Shown here: positions 35,151 through 46,475 of the stretch, in pieces
Layout: the number at the start of each line of letters is the position of its first letter
Position numbering within the stretch: position 1 is the stretch's first letter
The notes under the pieces: generated by a model
Seen by the model: only the letters and a program-made list of their open reading frames with translations
Told to the model about the DNA's origin: nothing
Database searches by the model: none
Translations under genes and position numbers: made by a program
Source: Litsea cubeba
Taxonomy: Eukaryota; Streptophyta; Magnoliopsida; Laurales; Lauraceae
Direction: 5' to 3'
DNA: 64,000 nucleotides
NCBI GenBank assembly: GCA_012931725.1
Contig: CM022947.1
Span: 23,859,697-23,923,696, forward strand

Positions 35151-36360
35151 ATTAAGAGAACCTACTTTTGTGACAAGGACCTTCAAGAGGCTGATCCTCG
35201 AGACCAGGTAGACTGTGTTGGAAAGCAAGTAGTGACGCAGCTTTTGTACGGCGAACATCACTGTAAGGCATTCATTTTCGACTGGAGAGTAGCGATGCTC
35301 TTCACCTACTAGCATGCAGTTGAGGTAGTATAAAGCAGCTTCTTTTCTTTCATCATTTTCTTGTGCAACCAGAGTGCCCAGAGAGTGATCAAGGGCTCGT
35401 GTACAAAATGAATGGTTTTCCAGTGGTAGGAGCAGCTAACACTGGAGGTTTGGTCAGGTATGACTTGATATCTTGGAATGCAGCTTCACAGTCAGCATCT
35501 TAGACAAAGTTTATACCTTTTTTCATCAACCGGGAGAATGGACGGCATTTCCCGGAAAGATTGGAGATGAACCGTCTGATGTAGGCCAATCTCCCTTCAA
35601 GCCCTTTGAGTTCTCTCAAGGTTCTTGGAGAGGGCATTTCTAGATTGGCTTTGACTTTTATGGGGTCAAGCTCAATTCCAGCTTTTCGAACTAAGAATCC
35701 GAGGAACTTACCCGACGAGACGCCGAATAAGCACTTTAGAGGATTCATTCGCAGTTTGTGCTCGCGAAGCCGGAGGAAGACTTCTCGAACGTCTTCGAGA
35801 TGATTTTCTTTTCTTTTGCTTTTGACGACGAGGTCATCAACGTAACATTCGACCGTCTTGTGCTGCATATCTTGGAATATCTTCATCATAGCCCTCTGAT
35901 ATGTGGCACCAGCATTTTTCAGACCAAATGGCATGACAGTGTAGCAATACACGCCAAATGGGGTCCGAAAAGATGTATGTTTTTCATTTTCAGGATGCAT
36001 TTTTATCTTATTGTAGCCAGAGAAACCATCCATGAATGTCATTTGCTCGAATCCACAGGTATTATCAATCATTACCTCTGGTATGGGGAGCGGAAATTCA
36101 TCTTTTGGGCATGCGCCATTCAGGTCTCTATAGTCAATACAGACCCTGATCTACCCGTTTTTCTTTGTCACGGGGACAATGTTGGCCAACCATTCAGGAT
36201 GTTGTTCCTCACGGAGAAGCCGACGCTTTTGAGTTTTTGAACTTCTTGTTCAATTTTATCCATCACATCTGGAAGGAATCTTCTTTAGCCCTGCTTGACA
36301 GTCTTGATGTCTTCTTGAAGATTGAGTTTGTAGACTGCTATTTTGGGGTCTAAGCCAGGC
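35151..36360 (-). pseudogene. E-B reverse transcriptase
   Basis: The open stretch 36072-35500 contains the catalytic motifs TFMDGFSGYN, MPFGLKNAGATYQR and YVDD (residues 77-80), then FLGFLV and the thumb. Upstream coding carries stops at 36285-36287 (TAA) and 36151-36153 (TAG), with a frame shift between them; the second lies just before IRVCIDYRDLN. 35151-35500 continues into the connection domain in broken frames. Confidence 0.87.
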
Positions 36361-37430
36361 ATTTCAGCGTAAGACCATGCAAAGCATTCAACGAACTCAT
36401 GAAGAAAGGCGATATACTCGGGTAACTCATCATCCTTTATATTCTTACTTATGAATACAGGACGTGGGTTATTTGGTGTTCTCAAGTCTATCTTTTGAAC
36501 AGGATCTTCTGTTGGAAGGTTCGAAGGTGGTTCCTCCACAATATTTTTGGAGGCTTCCAACTCTACGAAATCATCTGGGGTTTCAAGGGCATTTCCAGAC
36601 CAAGGTTTTGTTCCTTTCCACGAGTCTTCTTGATCGGCAATTTTCTCAAGGCTTGCTATTAGATGATCCCAATCGCCTGTTGAAACCATGTCGAAGTAAG
36701 GTACTTCTTTTGGAGACGAGGATTCTTCTGGGTTAGAAGACCACATGTCTGTGCCATCGGACAATTCCTCTTCATTGTCAGAGAAATTGTACCAATTGGA
36801 TGAGCTTCCTTGATCTTTGTCAGGTGACTCATCGAAGAGATATCCAGGGAGATCGATGTCTTCATAGACTTGAGATGTTGAGGCTTGGTCAGTAAGTCGA
36901 CTTTTAAGCCTTTGTGTCAACTGTCGCAGAGGAGTGTCGGGATCATACCATAGCCCGTGTGAAGACTTTTCTACATGGCCGTAGAGTCTTTAATCCTCCA
37001 GCTGGCTTTTGGTCAAGACGGGCCCCAATGGCATGAGAATATCACGTCCTTCTCGCAAACCGACTAGGTTTTGAGCGTCATAGCCCATTTTCTTCATAAT
37101 AATTTGTGCCGCAGCTCTATATAAGGATAGTTGAGGCATACCTTTATTTTGGAAAGGTTCAAGCATTGAGTTTGATGAAGAAACATCGAATCTATGGAAG
37201 AAGATCGGCTTTTCTTTTGCTGAAGTGCTGGAACAACGAAGGAAGCTGACGTAGTATCTTCTATGTCAGAAGTTGTCTCCATTGGAGTAAGAGTAGGCTA
37301 AACTTGCTGAGTGTCAACTTGGCTTGACGATGTGTCGTCTTCTGGCTCTGAATCCGAATCCGTGTCTTGCATGATAGACACGAAAGAGACAACAAATTTG
37401 CCCCCAGACTTTGTTTTGCCTTCTTCACTT
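36361..37430 (-). pseudogene. E-B protease-RT linker
   Basis: A Ser/Asp/Glu-rich linker (36920-36400) ends in ECFAWSYAEMPGLDP, the usual lead-in to RT in Tat elements. Near 37080-37120 the segment AAQIIMKKMGYDAQNLVGL resembles a degenerate G-patch, which Tat pol often has here; this call is weak. E-A lacks this whole stretch. Confidence 0.7.
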
Positions 37431-37784
37431 TAGTCGTGATGACAAAAGGCTTCGAAGGTTTGAGGGAGATGATGAAGGGAGTTTGAATGCTCTCTTCGGA
37501 TTTACCGAATGGTTTGTTTTTTTTCGGTGATTATTGAGGAGCCTTGCCTTTATCTTTCTGGAGATTTTCGGCAAAAGGTGCTGTGTGCTTCTCCACTTCT
37601 TCTTTTTCACCTTCATACATTTGTGAGTCTGCAAAGGTGACTTCTTTACCTTTGAAGAGTTTTTTGTCTGCAAAGACTCGATGTATCATGCCGTCGTCGC
37701 CAACAAACTTGATGCATTGATGTAGAGTTGAAAGGACAATACCATTCTCGTGGATCCAGGGGCGTCCGAAAAGGATGTTGTAGC
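37431..37784 (-). pseudogene. E-B protease, C-terminal part
   Basis: It continues the protease from 56131 after E-C: the ILxGRPWIHENG-type strand, then GMIHRVFAD and a Lys/Glu-rich linker. Confidence 0.8.
37780..37784. repeat. Target-site duplication of E-C (gtagc)
   Basis: Identical to 56131-56135. The uninterrupted site is seen in E-A near 13876-13881 (ttgtagcatgaagg). Confidence 0.92.
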
Positions 37785-38591
37785 TGATGGAACAGCGCTT
37801 CCACTCGGTTCTACCAAGGTCGGCGGACGTGGGAGTCCGTTTGGGTCCGACCCTTTCATAACCGGGGGGCAGAGGCCTGCATCAACATTTTTTTATGTGG
37901 GTGTGCCAGATTTTCTATTTTACTTGGAGTTGCAAGTGGTGATCCGGAGATCAACCTTCGCAAGTAAAAAGGAAATCAACTTCTTTCAAGTTTTCCATTG
38001 CACATATATTTAAGAAAAGAGACATTTTCTTGATTTACCGTGAAATGCGATTTTTTTGGCATCTATAGCCGATTTCGGCGTTTATAGCCGATTTACAATC
38101 CTTATCAATAATGAAAGACAAGAGCTGTGATTTTTGTCTCTTTTGAAAAAATACAAACTACAATGAAAAGCAAGAAAAGGAGGATCTAACTTCTCAGGAG
38201 ATTGTGGGGGACCCGTTCAGATTGACGGTCGCGAGCCATATATGGACTTCGCCATCATCTATGCAGATGAGAACAGAGGATGCTATTGATTCGCTTGGCT
38301 TGGCTATAACCTCAGGTTTTCTAGAGGACAAAGACCAAAAGGAGGTCCTATGTCTAATAAAAAACTAAGTAGACGGGCTGAAAAGCCACGTCTAAGCCAT
38401 TGGAGGCAGAAGGAGAAGGCAAGGACCATGGGGGGGTACCCCCCAAGGGACTTTTGTCACCTTGTAGCGGTGGTCGGTGTAGGATTCCCGCAGAGTTTTC
38501 TCTCTTTGTTGCCTTTTTTGTCTGAGTTTCCAGATTTTTTGCGGTCTGTTGTGTGTTTTCTCTGCTGTCTTTTCTTCTTGGAGTGCTCTCC

Positions 38592-38599
38592 TATTTATA
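38592..38599 (-). promoter_or_regulatory. TATA box of E-C 3' LTR
   Basis: TATAAATA on the minus strand, conserved in all four LTR copies of this family. Confidence 0.7.
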
Positions 38600-39276
38600 G
38601 GCTTTTTGGTAGCCATTTAGGAGGATTTATGGGCTTTTATTGTCATTAAGCCGCATAATGGGAGGAGTTACAGGATTTAATTCCTTTATTTTGTAACTCC
38701 TTTTTCTTGGCTTCTGATTGGCCGGAGGAGATTGAGGGCATTTAATCGCCTTTAATCGCCATGATGGGAGGAGTTTCATGGGTTAAATGCCATGAATCTC
38801 TTGACTTATAACTCCCGGATGCTTGCTTCTGATTGGGCCGTCCAAAGAAATTGATTAATGACTATAATAAAGCTAGTCAATTAATCGCATTAAGTGGTCG
38901 CCGAGCAGTTGAAGAGTCACGGGCCGTGCCGCGTCTTTTGGGATTCTTCTGGCGATGATCATTGATGGATATTCAGGTAGATCGACATCGGATGACCATG
39001 TAACTTCAGGTGTTGGTTGCCAACAGCGGGTAGGTGCCATCTGTCCTGTCGATTTCTCAATAGGTCGGGTAGAAAGCACACCTTTTTTTTTTGTTAACCG
39101 GTTGGCGATTAATGTTGATTACGATACTCTTGATGATTGACCCTTATTTTTAACGGATGTCAGAGGATTTGGTGTCTCAAAAGTATGAATTTTAGAAAAT
39201 ACCAAAGGCTGGACGCTTCGAATCGCGGAAAAAAGGGGAAAAATGGGGTTTCCAGGGCCCTCCCGACGATCCCGGG

Positions 39277-39302
39277 CCCCAGGGTCGCCGGCGACCCTGG
39301 GG
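39277..39302. repeat. 26-bp perfect palindrome in U3 (E-C left LTR)
   Basis: Two 13-base arms with no spacer, GC-rich, about 680 bp upstream of the TATA box. The matching sites in other LTRs (55237-55268, 63614-63635) differ in sequence yet are also perfectly paired. Confidence 0.8.
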
Positions 39303-40175
39303 GGTTTTCCCCCCTTTTGTCCCGTTTTGTGTCCGTTTTTGCTGTTTTTTTATTCTTTTTTTCTTCTGTATTTTTCCTTGACATTTTTGATCAGATATTG
39401 GCCTGATTTCCCTATAGAAAACCTGATGAGAATCCTTGCATTTTATTTTGCAAAGTTTCCAATTTTCTGAGAAAGCCGAAGATTTTGTCGCGCAGAGCTG
39501 CCGATTTTCCGTCAGAAGCTAAAACTGGGCCAAACGATGTCGGAATGACCTGAAATTTGAGGTGAATCCTCCTGAGCAATAAATAAGACCAACCATAGGA
39601 TTTTGTTTGAGTTTTGAAGCCGTTTGGGTTCCTATCGCCAGTAGACTTGCTTTTGTCGCGATGAAGATGTCGCAGCTTGATGTGCGGTCAACCGATGTTC
39701 GATTGACTTGAGATTTGACAGGGAACCTATTGGAGTCATTTTAACATGATCCATAGGCTCTGTCTTGGAAACCATGGTCCCGGGGAGCTTCACCACCGAG
39801 AGGCCTGATTCAGCTATTCGAGGGTTGATGTAGGGTCAAACGTTGTCGGTTTGACTCGGAACTTGACGTGGAGCCTTTTTGAGGTATTTTGAGACCATCC
39901 ATTGGCTCTGATCGAAGAATTGGTGTCTCCGATGCTTTCGCTGCCGGGAGCTCTTTTTCAGCTGCCGGAGAGGCGAAGTTAAGCCAAATGATTTTGAAAT
40001 GGCCCGAAACTTCTTGTGTACTCCTCTTTTGGCTGTCTTGAAGGATCTTGCAGTTTTTATTTGATTCTGACAAGATTTGATTTTTTGGAAGTAGCATTGC
40101 CTATTTATGGCAGGTTGCGACTTCATGTAGCTCTTTGGATCTTAAAGAGGCAAAGTGACATTTTTGATGTCAACA

Positions 40176-40187
40176 AATGCCCCCTCG
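40176..40187 (-). other. E-C polypurine tract
   Basis: On the minus strand the purine-rich GAGGGGGCATT directly precedes the 3' LTR start and is the probable plus-strand primer. 40188-40414 shows no gene. Confidence 0.7.
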
Positions 40188-40414
40188 AGGTACAGCGACG
40201 AGTTGCTTAACTTTTGTAGTCAATGTGCCTCGAAGAGATTTGTGAATGAGAGCCTGTGACTGGACCAAGAGTCTTTGAGCAGTCTTTCTTTTGGTATTTG
40301 TAGCCTTTTGAGCTTCCGGGGGGATTTTATGGTAGTGAAAGGGATCACGTACCATCTTGAGGCAAAGTTTTGAAGATGACATCAGGAATGTGGATTTGGG
40401 TTTTGACCTTGTGA

Positions 40415-40615
40415 CCTAACAGGCTGAATGCGACAAGTTAGGGGGTCGGGTTTGGTTTTGACCTTGTGACCCAACAAGCTGTATGTGGAATGTTGGGGGA
40501 TCAATTTTGGTTTTGATCTTGTGACCTAACACGCTGTATGTGGCAAGTTAGGGGATCAGGTTTTGGTTTTTGGTTTTGGTCTTGTGACCTAACAAGCTGT
40601 ATGTGGCAAGTTAGG
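40415..40615. repeat. Four 28-nt hairpins (CCTAAC/GTTAGG type)
   Basis: Units are 40415-40442, 40470-40497, 40525-40552 and 40588-40615. Three have CCTAAC paired with GTTAGG; the second has CCCAAC paired with GTTGGG, a compensating change. Starts are 55, 55 and 63 bp apart. 40616-40920 has no recognisable gene. Confidence 0.8.
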
Positions 40616-40949
40616 GGACCAGGATTTGGTTTGGATTTTTGTGGAATGTTAATTTCAAGATTTTGGCTCAATTTTGTAGATGAGGCTGGATGGTTTGATT
40701 TTTGGAAGCTCATGGGGCTTGGAATTGTCTTTTGTATGGTCGAATCAACTCAAAAGAGGCATGGAACCATTTTTGTATGCTCTTGGTAAGAGGGATTTCT
40801 CTTTGACTAAATGCCCAATTTTTTTTTTATTGCCTAGGTGGTCAAACCTGGCTCATATGGGCAAACCCATGGGACCTTAGGCTTTTTGGAATGGCTTAGA
40901 TCTCATATGGTGTCATTTTTGTAAAGAATATCCAAAAATATCTCATTTG

Positions 40950-41145
40950 GATAGAGAATATCTAAGAATATCTTTACTTGGAGAGAATCTCTCATGTTCC
41001 CTTTATTTTGGGAGACAATATTTCAAGATATCTTCCTTTGGGAAAGAATCTTTCATTGATCCTATCTTTTGGGAGAAAATCTCTCATTGATTTCTTTTTG
41101 GGAGAGAATCCCTCAAGATATCTTTCTTTTGGGAAAGAATCTTTC
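40950..41145. repeat. 30-bp-period dyad array upstream of the PMD gene
   Basis: Short dyads around a central AAT start at 40952, 40981, 41012, 41042, 41073, 41102 and 41133, at steps of 29-31 bp. Arms include GAGAG/CTCTC (40981) and GAAAG/CTTTC (41042, 41133). The array ends 80 bp before the TATA box of the plus-strand gene. Confidence 0.75.
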
Positions 41146-41223
41146 TAATTTCTTTCTTTTGGTAAGGTTACTAATTAGTAACACTTACCTCTTTCTTCTT
41201 TCCTTCTTTGGTTTGCTCTCTTC

Positions 41224-41231
41224 TATAAAAG
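41224..41231 (+). promoter_or_regulatory. TATA box of the antisense PMD gene
   Basis: TATAAAAG is followed by a pyrimidine-rich leader and the ATG at 41353. Together with the dyad array it forms a promoter independent of the LTRs. Confidence 0.65.
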
Positions 41232-41352
41232 CAAGGAGGAGGTTGGATCTCTTGCTCTTATTGCTTTCTTTTACAACAAACCCAAGTGGGTTTCAAGACC
41301 AAGAGTTATTCTTCTTCAAGATCTTCAAGACTTTTCTTCTTCTTCTCCATTA

Positions 41353-44300
41353 ATGGCTTCAAGTAAGTTCCCTTGTTCAAGAAAACTCCATTGTAGGAAA
41401 AAAAGTTCTTTCTTTCTTTTCATTTCTTTTCTTTTTTTTTCTCACGTGTTTGCTCTCTTTTTTTTTTACACATTTTTTTTTTTGCTTTCTTTTTCTTTTC
41501 TTTTTTTTTTTTTTTGCATGTTGTTTCTTTTTTCTTTTGTACGGATCTGGCCGTACGGCCACGTGGCCTGTGGGCCAGCCCCTTTTTTCTTTTCTTTTTT
41601 TTGTTTTCTTTCCCTCTTTTTTTTTGAGAAAGTTTCTTTTCTCTTTTTTTTTCTTTGTTTGCTCATCATGATAATGCATTTTTTTTTAAACCAAGATGTT
41701 CATGCATGTATATTTTTTGTAAATTGAATTGTAGCATGATGTGATAGCATACCTGAAAGTTTTCGCAAATTTGGGAATTTGGAGCTCGCAGCGATGTTGA
41801 GCCCTTCCTGATTTTGAGGAGACTTTGAGGTTTCGAAAGTTTGGATTTTCGGAGCTCGCAGCAATGTTGAGCCCATCTTCAAGCTTTCTATTTCTTTCGG
41901 GATAGTTCCTTTTCTTCGGAATTGCCCCGGCATCATGTCAAAGTTTTGCCAGATTTTTTTTTTAGCGAGATTCTGTCATTTTGATGTTTGATCTTTTTCT
42001 TTTCCATCCTTTGCAGGTGGTTCTTCCAGAACGAACAAGGATAAAGAGCCTGCTACAAGCATACCTCATCGATCTACTAGATCTTCTAATCCGGCTGTTC
42101 AGCAGGCCTTTGAGAATGTCCAGTATGTTGAGAGAAATCTGGAAGAATGCGACTCCCTCAATAGAGATGAGATGAGGCAGCGACTGATCGCTCTCAAGGG
42201 AGAGGAATTCTATAAGATCATGGTAAGCAGTCGTCCATGGGTGATGGGAGATCAGAGTGTTTTACCCAAGCCTACCTTCTTCTTCGGTGATGCCGTCCCT
42301 GATGACATGACATACCAGAGGAGATGTTTTCAGTTTTCTTTCACAGCAGATGGTGAGAAGAAGATTGTTGCTACCCGATCGACGTTTGATCGCACCATCT
42401 CGATCATGAGCCTTGCCCCCACATGCTCTAAGAGGGAAGATCCTCCAAGCTGGGTGAGAAGGACAAATGTAATCAAGACCGGGGTTTTTGTTGGCGGTTC
42501 TCCTGGATATACGGAGAGATCGCCTGCTGACATGGACCTGTTGATGCCATCCAGCGGCTACCAAGGCTCTGATTATTTGCCGGTCGATTTGAGACCGGTG
42601 GGCCTTGGTATTTTCAGCGGTGACGGCAGCAATTGGATAAAGCCTTTTCGACTTCGTGGCCGTTTCAATGCTGACTCCGAGTGGAAGTCGTGGACTAATC
42701 GCGTCCTGCTGATTGGTGGCGCCATTTTGAAGGAAGCCGGGATTTTCCGACGAGGCCTTCATGGCAATGCTGGAATCATTCCTCCCACAAACCAATACCT
42801 TCGTTGTGACGAATGGTGAGATTGGTTTCTCTTTGAAGGAGCTGAGCGCCATTACTGGATTGCCCATCCTTGGCAAACTCTATGAGGAGTTTATGCCGAT
42901 CGACAGCGTCCTTGATGAGCAGTTTGAGGAGTTCAGGCTTCGGTACTTTCAGCTTGTCGCCTTCTATGATTTTTTGAAGGAGAAGGAGGGTTTGAAAGTT
43001 AGATCCAGCAGTTGGAAGAGTTCTAGCTCTTCGTTCCCCAACTTTTGTGATAGCAGGGAGTCTTCTGATAGTGTGACCCAGGAAGCCAGGGCTCAGGATC
43101 CAAGTTCGAAGAAGATCTTGGCTATACAAGAAGAGTTGAGAGATTTCTGTGTGAGTACAAACGCCATATGTCCTGACATTGCACTGCGGAGAGATCTCGC
43201 TGTTTACCTCACTTATTGGCTTGGTGAGGCTATTTTTGCTGGAGGACATGGAACGCACATCAGGCCGCATTGTATTTTTCCGGCTTGTCAGATGGCGTTT
43301 GGAGAGCAGCTTGCTTTGGTGCCAGCTCTTTACTCCTACCTGTGTACCGAACTGCAGGCTACTGCTTTTTTGGTTCGGCTTGGGCTCCCTATGAATAGGG
43401 TATTTTCAGCCCACATCTTTTATTCGTGGTACGTGTACCACTGTCCTGGCTTCCACTGGCTGGGTGCTGCACAGGATGATGATCCTCTAATGATTCGGCT
43501 GGCTAAGGGCAAAGCCGTGTCCGAATCACTTTTCTTTGCCCGCATGTGGATCCGACGGTTCAGGGACGTCGAAATGGGGCAGTCTTCAGTGAAGTTTTCT
43601 TCGAAGTTGCGGAAGAAGGCTTTTGATTTTGGTGCCTCCCGAGACTCTACCAGGGCAGGGTCGGGAATGCATTACTCCTTGACGAACGCAGAGAAGGAGT
43701 GGCTTTTCAGCATACGTGTCGGCACAAGGGTGTACCGCAGACATCTTTTCGTCGACATCCAGCCGTATGTACCTTCTCGCTTTGCTTTGCAGTTAGGTTT
43801 TTCTCAAGGCGTTGTTGGAGCGCCTTCAAGCATGGTGAAGCGCTTTGGAGGTTTACAGGACGAGAGAAATGCATGGGCTTTCTATAGTGCTGAAGACACT
43901 ACAGCCATGATCTCTTATCCTGTGTTGTTGACTTCCCGGACTGTCGGCTTTGCGAAGTGGTTCGCGGAGAGCTTTTCGGCATATCGGGGGCTTTCCAAGA
44001 AGGAGCTTGATGTGAAGCTGGCATCTAGAAAGGGCCTTAGAAAGTCGGATGGCGTCCCGCGAGAGGAAGTTTGGGCCTTCCTTTCTGGAGAGAAGCACAA
44101 GATAGGCTTTCTCGGTGACCAGGGCGTCATTAGTTCTGAAGCTGTTTGAGAAATACCTGATGAGGCTTTAGAGCAGCTAGAACAGGAGGAAGCCGAACTT
44201 GGTGCTTGGATGCAAGCGGCACAAAGGCAAGTTTCCGTGGAGTCTACTAATAAGGGTAGACCATCCAATGAGGAGTCAAGTGGAAGACCTGACTCTGACA

Positions 44301-45868
44301 GTGGGGCAGGTTCCTCTAAGAAGCGAGCCCGCAGGAGTAAGAGGAGGAGGAGTCATCATCGCAGCAAGGGGCAGCATGAGGACTCTCCTGACTTGGAAGT
44401 CCCTCTTACTATCAATGAGGATGTGCCAGTGGATGCTGACGAGCCTCCAGAGAAGAGAAGCCGAGAAGAAGAGACCGTCGGTGAAGGTATGATTCTTCGT
44501 TTTTCTCTTTCCATTTCTTTTCATGGGATTTTTCCATGTTCTGATTTGCTTCTTGTTTCTGCTTTTATTCTTCTTTTTTTTTTAGCAGAGGAAGACTTGG
44601 TGATGCCTGAGGTTCCAACCGATGAGATGGTGATGGATCCTGTCGGGGTACCTGAAGAAGAACCGAGGGACTCTGGAGTGAATCCAGAATCTCCAATTGG
44701 TATAACTTCTTTTGCTTTCTTTTTTTTGTGTCTGTGACTTGGTTTGCTGACATTTTTCTTGTCAGCTGACTTGCCACAAGATTTCGATGACTTTGAACCA
44801 TCGATGGACGCAAATGTTGATGATGCTTCCGATGAGTTCATGGAGGAAGAAAGTGTTCCGCCAGTCGTCGAAAAAGGTATTTTGTAGTAATAACCCTGAT
44901 AATGATTTTCAAACAGGATCATATTTATACCTTTTTGTGTTTCTTTGGCAGGTTTTGAGGTGACAGAGGAGAGTCCGTCGCTTCCTTCAGAACCAGAGCA
45001 AGAGATGCCAAAGGTCGATCCAGAGGTAGAGACTCCTGGGACCAGTTCTGACACTATTGAGGAGATACCTCGTGCTAAGATTCCTTCCCGAGCAGCTTCA
45101 ACTGGAAAGAGTTCTTTTGTTACTCTTCCAACGGGTGATGACATGAGCAGCCGACCAACGGAGTTGGGCGAATCTTCTGCTGGGCCATCTCTTCTTTTTG
45201 TGAAGAAGGTGGTGGTGCGGGTTCTGAGCTCTTGGATTGAGACTCTCTTTGCTGGGCACTTAGATGCCGGATTTGGCATGATCCAGCATGTGCAGGAGAT
45301 TCTCAGTGATGCCGAAGAGGCTAGTCTGGATGTCACAGGTGCCAGGGCGATCGTTGATAGGATCATTAAACTGGGTGACAAATGGTTTGAGACCATGGGT
45401 TTGGCTGATGACCAGTTCTTCAAGGAGATGTTCCTGGACCCTGCGGATAAGGTTCGGTCTAACCTGGATGAGGCTACACAAAGCAGGAAGCAGATAGTCC
45501 AAGAAAAGAACTTAGAAGAGCTAAACATCATTGGGCTGACACATGAACTTAACATCCTTGATAGGGAGGCCAATGAGGCCAGGAAACGTCGTGAACATCT
45601 GCAGGCACAAGTCGCTGCCAAGTGGGCTGCAATAACAGAGGCTCGCGACAGGGAGAGTGCTCTGATTCGCCGGGTTGCAGATGCTGATCGAGTTCTTAAA
45701 AGGAAGTTTGAAGAGAACAAACAATGGCGAACTGCTCGGGATAAGCTTCCCGGTGTGAAAGAAGGATTGCAGCATTCTCCAGCATCTCATGGCAAGTTCC
45801 TGAAGAAGCGTGCCTTGGAATCCCTGACGGTTGAGGCCAAAAGTTTGCTTGAGGAGCTGAGCTCTTGA
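41353..45868 (+). CDS. Antisense PMD-family gene, five exons (one frameshift, one stop)
   Basis: The gene is carried antisense to gag-pol. Coding exons by splice signals and frame are 41353-41362, 42017-44486, 44586-44699, 44766-44876 and 44952-45868; all introns are GT-AG and the reading phase fits at each join. Exon 2 resembles the plant mobile domain (PMD) found in MAIN/MAIL-type proteins and some transposable elements: SLKELSAITGLPI, YLTYWLGEAIF, HIRPHCIFPACQMAFG. Then come an acidic/basic segment with a likely nuclear signal (KKRARRSKRRR) and a C-terminal charged coiled coil. Total length is close to 1,200 residues. One extra base near 42747 and a TGA at 44147-44149 interrupt exon 2. The function in the element is unknown; PMD proteins are linked to silencing in plants, so a regulatory role is only a guess. 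Confidence 0.75.
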
Positions 45869-46165
45869 CTGGAGACCATTTTTGGTTGAGCTCCTTTTTT
45901 TTGTAACAGAAACTATCCTTCTTTTTTTTGGTACCACTTGTATTTTTTTTTGTACTTTTCTTTCTTTTGTAGTGCTTGTGAACACTTTCTTTTTTTTGGT
46001 ACCACATGTATTTTTTTGGTACTCTTTTTTTTCCCTACGCTCACTTAAATCTTTTTGTGATGAATGTAATTGCTAAATGGGATGCTTTTTTTTTGTTTTC
46101 CCTACGCTCACTTAAATCTTTTTGTGATAAAAGTAATTGCTAAATGGGATTTGATCAAAAGCTTA
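45869..46165 (+). repeat. T-rich tract and two ~67-bp repeats (E-C)
   Basis: Poly-T and GGTACCACATGTA segments are followed by two CCCTACGCTCACTTAAATC units beginning at 46033 and 46100. This is the 3' flank of the PMD gene. Confidence 0.7.
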
Positions 46166-46200
46166 TCATTTTGTGAAAATCTTTTGTCAAATGATTGTTT

Positions 46201-46460
46201 TGGCATGAAAGCCAGATTTTGTTTGTGGCATGGAAGCCAATTCTGTGGCATTGATAACCGGTTTTGGTGGCATCTATAGCCGGGTTTTTTGAAAGCCAAT
46301 TTTTTTGTTTTGTGGCATTGATAGACGGTTTTGTTTTGTGGCATTGATAGCCAGTTTGTGGCATTTATAGCCTGTTTTGGTGGCATTTTAGCCTGTTTTG
46401 GTGGCATTTATAGTCGGTTTGTGGCATTTATAGCCTGTTTTGGTGGCATTTATAGCTAGT
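46201..46460. repeat. GGC-N6/7-GCC hairpin array (E-C)
   Basis: About eleven TGGCATTTATAGCC-like units, homologous to the E-A and E-B arrays. Confidence 0.75.
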
Positions 46461-46475
46461 TTGGTTTTCAAAAAT

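Larger units (their letters stand above)
37785..40175 (-). repeat. E-C 3' LTR (left copy)
   Basis: On the minus strand it begins TGTTGAC (40175) and ends CCATCA (37785). U3 is 38600-40175 and R/U5 lies left of the TATA box. Two GGC-GCC hairpin units occur near 38058-38090. The LTR is repeated at 53733-56130. Confidence 0.9.

Noticed and set aside
41400..41727. Phe-rich membrane protein frame at 41353-41727
   Set aside because: It is a read-through of poly-T intron 1; the GTAAGT donor after ten coding bases and the acceptor at 42015 give a consistent gene instead.
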